Assembly: GCA_003838065.1 (NCBI GenBank)
Contig: QZAC01000139.1
Span: 1-18,125 of the forward strand
Direction of reading: 5' to 3'
Source of the DNA: Methanocalculus sp. MSAO_Arc2
GTDB taxonomy: Archaea; Halobacteriota; Methanomicrobia; Methanomicrobiales; Methanocorpusculaceae
DNA length: 18,125 bases
Shown: positions 13,401-18,125 of the stretch, one piece after another
Layout: each line of letters opens with the position of its first letter
Position numbering within the stretch: the stretch's first letter is position 1
Position numbers and translations under genes: made by a program
The notes under the pieces: model-generated
The model's input: the letters and a program-made list of their open reading frames with translations, nothing else
What the model was told of the DNA's origin: nothing
Database searches by the model: none

Positions 13401-14785
13401 TGGCACCGCTGCGGGAGTTCCGATCGGTTGTCCGGGTGGCAGGTCCGATCCTTGCGGTATCAGGAATTGGTGATGCCGGGTACAACGAGGTGGTGCAGGT
13501 TCTCCTTCCGGACGGGACCACCCGGATGGGCCAGGTGCTTGAGTCCAGAAAGGACGTGGCGATCGTGATGGTCTTCGGCGGTACCCGGGATCTCGACTGT
13601 GATATTACCGCGGTACGGTTTACCGGCAAACCGCTTGTGATGCCGGTTTCACGCGAGATGCTTGGCCGGATCTTCTCGGGGTCGGCTGAGCCGATCGACG
13701 GCGGGGGGAGGGTTGTTCCTGAGAAGGAGATGGAGATCTCAGGCTATGCGATCAACCCGACGAGACGGGAGTTTCCTCAGGATTCCATTGAAACCGGGAT
13801 CTCAGCAATAGACGGGATGAATACGCTTGTCAGGGGGCAGAAGCTCCCGGTCTTCTCGGGATCCGGCCTGCCGCACAGCATGCTTGCCGCTCAGATCACC
13901 CGGCAGGCGCGTGTCCGGGGCAGTGAGGAGCAGTTTGCCGTCGTCTTCGTGGGGATGGGGATTACACATGAGGAGGCGAGGTTCTTCACACAGGAGTTCT
14001 CAAAGACCGGGGCACGGGCACACACGGTGATCTTTCTGAACCGTGCCGATGATCCGGCGATCGAGCGTATCATCACCCCCCGTCTCGCCCTGACTGCGGC
14101 AGAGTATCTTGCCTTTGACTGCGGGATGCATGTCCTGGTGGTGATGCAGGATATCACGGCATACTGCGAGGCATTGCGGGAGGTTTCTGCTGCCCGGGAG
14201 GAGATCCCGGCCCGGCGGGGGTACCCGGGATATATGTATACGGATCTCGCCTCGCTCTATGAACGGGCCGGCCGCGTGATAGACCGGCCGGGTTCGATCA
14301 CCCAGCTTCCCATCCTCACGATGCCTGATGATGATATCACCCATCCTGTACCTGACCTGACCGGATATATTACCGAAGGCCAGATTGTACTGTCGCGTGA
14401 ACTCCACAGGAAAGGGGTCTATCCACCGATTGATGTGTTGCCGTGCCTCTCCCGCCTGATGCAGGGCGGAATCGGTAAGGAGAGGACACGGGAGGATCAT
14501 GCGAATGTCTCAAGCCAGCTTTATGCGGCATATGCACGGGGAAGGCGGCTTGTCAGTCTGGTGGCCGTCATCGGTGACGAGGGGCTGACGACGGTGGACC
14601 GGCTCTATCTCACCTTCCTCGAGCGGTTTGAACGTGAGTTTGTCGGGCAGAAGACCGAAGAGGGGAGATCATTTGCCGAGTCCCTTGATCGTGCCTGGGA
14701 TCTCCTCTCGATCTTCCCCAGAGAAGAGCTCAGGCGGATTGATCCTGCGTTTATTGAGAAGTATTATCGGGGTGACACCGGGTGA
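13400..14785 (+). CDS. atpB: A-type ATP synthase regulatory subunit B
   Basis: This 461-residue subunit alternates with A in the hexameric head and binds nucleotide without catalysis. The degenerate P-loop FSGSGLPHSMLAAQI (from residue 152) replaces the Walker A of subunit A, which is diagnostic of B. Other family blocks are VFVGMGITHEEARFF, EYLAFDCGMHVLVVMQDIT, REEIPARRGYPGYMYTDL and SLYERAGR. The length is typical (about 455-465). The ATG at 13400 shares a base with the subunit A stop (TGATG), so translation is coupled. The end overlaps the subunit D GTG as GTGA. No unusual residues were noticed. Confidence 0.97.
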   Translation: MAPLREFRSVVRVAGPILAVSGIGDAGYNEVVQVLLPDGTTRMGQVLESRKDVAIVMVFGGTRDLDCDITAVRFTGKPLVMPVSREMLGRIFSGSAEPIDGGGRVVPEKEMEISGYAINPTRREFPQDSIETGISAIDGMNTLVRGQKLPVFSGSGLPHSMLAAQITRQARVRGSEEQFAVVFVGMGITHEEARFFTQEFSKTGARAHTVIFLNRADDPAIERIITPRLALTAAEYLAFDCGMHVLVVMQDITAYCEALREVSAAREEIPARRGYPGYMYTDLASLYERAGRVIDRPGSITQLPILTMPDDDITHPVPDLTGYITEGQIVLSRELHRKGVYPPIDVLPCLSRLMQGGIGKERTREDHANVSSQLYAAYARGRRLVSLVAVIGDEGLTTVDRLYLTFLERFEREFVGQKTEEGRSFAESLDRAWDLLSIFPREELRRIDPAFIEKYYRGDTG

Positions 14786-15429
14786 GCAGGCGCCTTCCCC
14801 CGGGGGTCCGTCCTACACGGCTTGAACTGCTGAAGGTGAGAAAGCGGCTTGTCACTGCCGAAAAAGGGCATGAACTCCTCCGGGAGAAACTTGATGCAAT
14901 GGTGATGGAGTTCTTCTCACTGGTAAAAAAGAGAAATGAACTCAGGCGATCGATGGAGGAGGCGTTTGCAGCTGCGTATCCGGTCCTCTTTGCTGCGGAG
15001 ATGGCGGGGTCCCGGCGGGAGGTCGAGAGTTGTGCTGCACTGGAGCGGACGATCCCGGATATCCCGGCTCTTCCAAAAAATATCATGGGTACCGGCGTGC
15101 CCGCGTTTCAGGTACCGGATCCGCTCCGCTCAGATCCCGTACCAGGGTACGGGCTGATGGCAGCAACCGGCAGGCTCGATAAGGCCTCAGATATGGCGGC
15201 AGAGGCCATCGAAGCTGCGATCCGGCTGTCCGAGGTGGAAGGAGCCATCCTCCGCCTGTCGACCAGGATCACTTCGGTCAGGCGGCGGGCAAATGCCCTT
15301 GAGTCGATCCTGATTCCGCAGCTGAAAGGTGTTATTGCGTATATCTCGGATTATCTTGAGGAGATGGAGCGGGAAGATCTCTTCAGGAGGAAACGGACGA
15401 AGGGGCGGGGGGAGGCAGGAGCATGGTAA
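14782..15429 (+). CDS. atpD: A-type ATP synthase subunit D (central shaft)
   Basis: This 215-residue subunit is the rotating shaft inside the A/B head, equivalent to gamma in F-type enzymes. The N-terminal helix has the family motif PPGVRPTRLELLKVRKRLV followed by AEKGHELLREKLDAMV. The C-terminal helix has LRLSTRITSVRRRANALESI and IPQLKGVIAYISDYLEEMER. The two pair as a coiled coil. The length is normal (about 200-220). The GTG at 14782 overlaps the subunit B stop as GTGA, and no ATG lies close enough to replace it. The 3' end overlaps a short hydrophobic reading frame by seven bases. Confidence 0.95.
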   Translation: MSRRLPPGVRPTRLELLKVRKRLVTAEKGHELLREKLDAMVMEFFSLVKKRNELRRSMEEAFAAAYPVLFAAEMAGSRREVESCAALERTIPDIPALPKNIMGTGVPAFQVPDPLRSDPVPGYGLMAATGRLDKASDMAAEAIEAAIRLSEVEGAILRLSTRITSVRRRANALESILIPQLKGVIAYISDYLEEMEREDLFRRKRTKGRGEAGAW

Positions 15430-15533
15430 ATGAATATCTCCCCCTGCTCTATCTGGTTCTCGGTATCGCAGGGGTGATTACGCTTGCGATCGGCGGGATT
15501 GTTTTGATTCTCATTGGTATTGGGGTGATCTGA
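15423..15533 (+). CDS. 36-residue single-helix membrane protein at the end of the ATP synthase operon
   Basis: ATG at 15423-15425 opens a 36-residue frame ending at TGA 15531-15533. The product starts MVNEYLPLLYLVLGIAGVIT and continues with LAIGGIVLILIGIGVI, almost entirely a membrane helix. The start overlaps the end of subunit D by seven bases, with GGAGGCAGGAGC as a strong ribosome-binding site just before it. Both features argue for real, coupled translation. Its position after D corresponds to ahaG, reported at the end of the Methanosarcina mazei aha operon. I cannot test homology. It could be an ion-channel or ring accessory helix, a ring-assembly factor, or a chance frame. The glycine spacing (GIAGV, IGG, IGIG) suits helix packing. 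Function is unknown. Confidence 0.6.
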   Translation: MVNEYLPLLYLVLGIAGVITLAIGGIVLILIGIGVI

Positions 15534-15566
15534 GGGGGGCCATGAGTACGATCTGCACCTTGATGG

Positions 15567-15599
15567 AGAGATAATCTCTGACTCACCGAAAATTGGTGA
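15567..15599. terminator. Possible terminator dyads between the ATP synthase operon and the methyltransferase gene
   Basis: Two small dyads lie between the convergent genes: AGAGATAATCTCT (15567-15579), and TCACC/GGTGA around a seven-base loop (15583-15599). The latter overlaps the methyltransferase stop. The stems are short and there is no strong T tract, so this is tentative. Confidence 0.2.
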
Positions 15600-16563
15600 T
15601 GATCAGCTCGTTGATTGCGCCTCTGCCCGCACCATTTGCATTGATCATCCGTGTTGCAGGTACACGTTCGATGGTGAAGCCGGAATAGAGATCATCAAAG
15701 AAGCTATCATCGGGATCGGTGTTTTTGGGATCTGAATTGGAGAGCATGACTTTTGCTCCTTTCCGGTCCAGCTCCCGGAAGAAGTCGGCGAGCCGTACCT
15801 GGTCATCTTCGTCAAATCCGTCTTTTGCATATGAGGTGAATACGGCAGTCTTCTCGTTGAGCGGGCGGTAAGGGGGATCGAAATAGACAAACGTATCCTC
15901 ATCCACGACATCCCGGCAGCTGGTGAAGTCTCCCTGCCTGATTGTTGTATCCCGGAGGAGTGTCCGGACATTCCGCAGGTTCTCTGCATTCAGGATATCG
16001 GGCTTTTTGTACTTTCCAAAGGGAACATTGAATTCGCCTTTCCGGTTCACCCGGAAGAGCCCGTTGAAACAGGTGCGGTTTAAAAAGATAATCCCCGCCG
16101 CACGAGTGATCCAGTCCGGGTTGTAATCGGCAAACGAGATCTCCTGGAGCTGCCTGTTGAAGCGGTCCCTGATCTCGTAGTAGAAGGCTTTTCTCTTCTC
16201 CTCGTCACGCGTATAGTACTCGGATCTCAGGTGATCAAGTTTTTCGATCAGTGCCTCTGCATCTTTTTGAATGACAGTGTAGCAGAGGATCAGCTCGCAG
16301 TTGATGTCATAGAGGTATGACTGCGCTACGTCGTACTGCTCGTGTAAGGCAAAGAAGAGCGCCCCCCCGCCGATAAAAGGCTCGACATACCTGGTTATTT
16401 CTCCATGGGCAATTTCAGGTGGGAGGCGGCGGACCAGCTCGGGCAGCAGCTGGGTTTTGCCCCCTGCCCATTTGAGAAACGGGTGTGCCTGTCCCGGTGT
16501 GCGTTTTGGTCTGGGCATGCTCTGTACTTCCGTGGTAGAGGGTCTTGCTTCCTTGGTACCCAT
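15583..16563 (-). CDS. DNA adenine-N6 methyltransferase, D12/Dam family
   Basis: This 326-residue enzyme transfers a methyl group from S-adenosylmethionine to adenine N6 in a specific DNA site. The motif order is that of the alpha-group MethyltransfD12 family: FLKWAGGKTQLL (29-40) and EPFIGGGALFFAL (61-73) for cofactor binding, and catalytic DPPY (229-232). RTCFNGLFRVNRKGEFNVPFGKY precedes the target-recognition part and resembles the GATC enzymes Dam and DpnM. GATC specificity is an inference. No restriction endonuclease gene is beside it, so it may be solitary. A TATA-like run of T (16583-16573) lies so close to the ATG at 16563 that ATG 16518 (MPRPKRTPGQ, 311 residues) may be the true start. 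It converges on the ATP synthase operon. Confidence 0.92.
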   Translation of the reverse strand: MGTKEARPSTTEVQSMPRPKRTPGQAHPFLKWAGGKTQLLPELVRRLPPEIAHGEITRYVEPFIGGGALFFALHEQYDVAQSYLYDINCELILCYTVIQKDAEALIEKLDHLRSEYYTRDEEKRKAFYYEIRDRFNRQLQEISFADYNPDWITRAAGIIFLNRTCFNGLFRVNRKGEFNVPFGKYKKPDILNAENLRNVRTLLRDTTIRQGDFTSCRDVVDEDTFVYFDPPYRPLNEKTAVFTSYAKDGFDEDDQVRLADFFRELDRKGAKVMLSNSDPKNTDPDDSFFDDLYSGFTIERVPATRMINANGAGRGAINELIITNFR

Positions 16564-16572
16564 GTGTCATGA

Positions 16573-16583
16573 GAATAAAAAAA
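16573..16583 (-). promoter_or_regulatory. TATA-like box of the methyltransferase gene
   Basis: On the minus strand TTTTTTTATTC lies 10-20 bases before ATG 16563 and 55-65 before ATG 16518. With normal archaeal spacing, transcription would begin between the two ATGs, which favours the later start. The rest of the gap up to 16812 has a CT-rich run (about 16763-16783) and no recognisable gene. Confidence 0.3.
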
Positions 16584-16812
16584 GTCAGCAGATTGAGATC
16601 CGGTTGCGTACGCCTGACATTTCCGGGGGTGGTGGATTCTGGTTTCTGGTGATAGGTTCTGCAGAGGTTGCCGGCCGGGACCCGCCCCAGAGCCTTTTGT
16701 GACTATTAGCTGGTTTTGCAGCCTTCATGCAGCTCATAGTAGATCAGAAAAGTATCAAAGGCCCCCTCTCTCTCTCTCTTTCTTGTACACTCCTCGCCCT
16801 TCTCTTTCCGGG

Positions 16813-17544
16813 ATGAAAGATACGGATGCATGGGCTTACCAGAGTGAATTGGTTGATTGTGTGATGGATGGGAGTCATGATCCTGATGAGAAACCCTATC
16901 ACGTCACCCGTCTATATATCCTTATGCTGAATCGTATATCGGAACGTGAGCGCAGGGATCTTGGAATTGCCTGGATTGCGCTTGCGGTCGCCTTTACCAT
17001 CGCGCTCGTCAGGGGTTTTTCCCCTCTCGGGGTGAATATCGGAACAGCGGCGCTCCTCTTCCTTCTTTCGCTGATTACTGTCGGAGTGGGGTTTGTGTTG
17101 CATGAACTGGCACACAAGTTCACCGCGATGCGCTACGGGTACTGGGCGGAGTTTCGTAAAGACAACCAGATGCTTCTTGTTGCCGTTGCCATTGCAGCTC
17201 TTGTCGGCGTTGTCTTTGCTGCACCGGGTGCGACCATGATCTATGGTCAGGCCCTTTCAAAAAGAGAGAACGGAGTTATCTCAGCAGCAGGCCCACTCAC
17301 CAACCTGGTCCTGATGATACCCTTTGGGCTCATCCTGATCGGTGGCCTCTTCTATGGACTGGGTGGCTTTGTAGTGCTTGTTGGGACTGTCGGGATCAAG
17401 ATCAATGCGATGCTTGCTGCATTTAATATGCTTCCAATCGGTCCGCTTGATGGGAAGAAAGTGCTGAGATGGAATCCGGCTATCTTTCTTGTCCTTATTC
17501 TGGCTTCGTTTGGACTCCTCTTTATGGCCCTATTTTATCTCTAG
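16813..17544 (+). CDS. Membrane metalloprotease of the M50 (site-2 protease) family
   Basis: This 243-residue zinc protease would cut within or near the membrane. The zinc site is HELAHK (His97, Glu98, His101) in one helix, and the third ligand is Asp213 in NMLPIGPLDG (205-214). Both are canonical for M50/SREBP-S2P-like proteins. About six hydrophobic helices are visible, from GIAWIALAVAFTIALV to FLVLILASFGLLFMALF. It lacks PDZ or CBS domains, as in the small archaeal form of about 200 residues. The first ~37 residues (MKDTDAWAYQSELVDCV and following) are polar and not family-like. A later ATG at 16924 (MLNRISERERRDLG) may be the real start. GTG 16699 would add more unlikely sequence. The substrate is unknown; no anti-sigma-like or transcription factor target lies nearby. 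Confidence 0.88.
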   Translation: MKDTDAWAYQSELVDCVMDGSHDPDEKPYHVTRLYILMLNRISERERRDLGIAWIALAVAFTIALVRGFSPLGVNIGTAALLFLLSLITVGVGFVLHELAHKFTAMRYGYWAEFRKDNQMLLVAVAIAALVGVVFAAPGATMIYGQALSKRENGVISAAGPLTNLVLMIPFGLILIGGLFYGLGGFVVLVGTVGIKINAMLAAFNMLPIGPLDGKKVLRWNPAIFLVLILASFGLLFMALFYL

Positions 17545-17624
17545 GGCAAGAAAATACCTCTTTTTAAAATCGACCTTTGATCCGGGCCATATGACTGCGA
17601 GAGTCACGGGTCTATCTCTGCATC
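17545..17624. terminator. Convergent gap with a T tract and a small hairpin
   Basis: TTTTT at 17561-17565 follows the protease stop, and TGACT/AGTCA with a five-base loop lies at 17592-17606. Either could end transcription of the facing genes. The support is weak. Confidence 0.2.
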
Positions 17625-18125
17625 TCATTCATTTTCCAGCAGTTCGATGAAACCATGGTTTCCATCAAGGCGGATCCGCTGACCGGTCCTGAGCGTATCG
17701 GTGGCTCCTGCCAGAACAACTGACGGAATGCCATATTCCCTGGCAACCAGTGAGCCATGCGTCATCACACCGCCGACATTGGTAATTAATCCGGCTGCAT
17801 TGAGGAAGAGCGGTGTCCACCCTGGATCAGTATGCGGTGCAACAAGTATCTCACCCTGTTGGAGTGCTGCATCGCCAGGGTTTTGGATGACACGGACGAT
17901 TCCTTCTGCCAGACCTCCTGAGGTTGCTATTCCGGTGAGCCCATCACCCCCGGCACCTCCTGGCATGATCCCACGGGGTATTTCACCATCACTTGTGATG
18001 ACTGCCGGAGCACGAAGCTCCTGGTGGCGGTGAAATTCTGCTCTTCGATGGTTGATATCAACATCAAGAGGTGTTCTTGGGTCCATGAGTGCAGACTGGA
18101 GTTCGTCCATGGTATACATCCATAC
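17625..18125 (-). CDS. C-terminal part of a PEP-synthase/PPDK-like phosphotransfer enzyme, cut by the window edge
   Basis: The minus-strand frame is open to the right edge (upstream codons encode VW before MYTMDELQSAL), so only the last ~166 residues are visible. They contain the swivelling phosphohistidine domain of PEP-utilising enzymes. TSGGLAEGIVRVI and ILVAPHTDPGWTPLFL lead to GGVMTHGSLVAREYGIPSVV, where the His of THG (codon 17757-17759) is the residue that carries phosphate. GQRIRLDGNHGFIELL closes the domain. In PEP synthase this domain lies before the C-terminal PEP-binding barrel. Here it is the final domain, as in rifampicin-phosphotransferase-like and other stand-alone PEP synthase-like proteins of archaea. 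The ATP-grasp part would lie beyond the window. The substrate cannot be decided from this piece. Confidence 0.85.
   Translation of the reverse strand, partial: VWMYTMDELQSALMDPRTPLDVDINHRRAEFHRHQELRAPAVITSDGEIPRGIMPGGAGGDGLTGIATSGGLAEGIVRVIQNPGDAALQQGEILVAPHTDPGWTPLFLNAAGLITNVGGVMTHGSLVAREYGIPSVVLAGATDTLRTGQRIRLDGNHGFIELLENE

Noticed and set aside
16763..16783. CT-rich run as a functional microsatellite or regulatory tract
   Set aside because: It is short, non-coding or at best marginal, and no phase-variation context such as a nearby start in a homopolymer was evident.

Overview
The window looks like chromosomal DNA of a methanogenic archaeon, most likely of the order Methanomicrobiales. 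The reasons are a complete archaeal A-type ATP synthase operon in the order H-I-K-E-C-F-A-B-D, AT-rich TATA-like boxes 20-35 bases before starts, many ATGA/GTGA gene overlaps, GTG starts, and moderately high GC content. The order-level placement is inferred from gene style, not from a marker gene.

Layout. Bases 1-909 (minus) hold an AAA-type ATPase/DUF4143 gene interrupted by one in-frame amber codon and cut by the window edge. Bases 1110-4413 (plus) encode a BtuCDF-type corrinoid ABC importer: permease, ATPase with an extra C-terminal domain, and an anchored binding protein. Bases 4430 to about 5135 (minus) are a decayed cache-domain sensor gene. Bases 5209-5493 (minus) encode an AroQ-class chorismate mutase, preceded by a degenerate reading frame. 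Bases 5799-15429 (plus) form the ATP synthase operon, followed by an overlapping 36-residue single-helix membrane protein (15423-15533). Then come an adenine-specific DNA methyltransferase (15583-16563, minus), a membrane M50-type metalloprotease (16813-17544, plus) and the end of a PEP-synthase-like gene (17625 to the right edge, minus).

The ATP synthase is the main interest. Subunits A and B form the catalytic head, D and F the central shaft, and E and H the peripheral stalks. C links shaft to rotor, I is the membrane stator, and K forms the rotor ring. Three parts look unusual. K is a fusion of six two-helix hairpins with 80-residue periodicity in which only five keep the ion-binding glutamate. 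The missing site falls, by residue logic, at the junction between neighbouring K chains. Subunit C, normally soluble, carries an N-terminal transmembrane helix. A tiny hydrophobic protein overlaps the end of the subunit D gene. Together they suggest an unusual rotor with an altered ion-to-ATP ratio and extra membrane contacts, probably Na+-coupled.

Three damaged genes on the minus strand (AAA ATPase, cache sensor, and the frame before chorismate mutase) show that the flank upstream of the operon is decaying, while the importer and ATP synthase genes appear intact.
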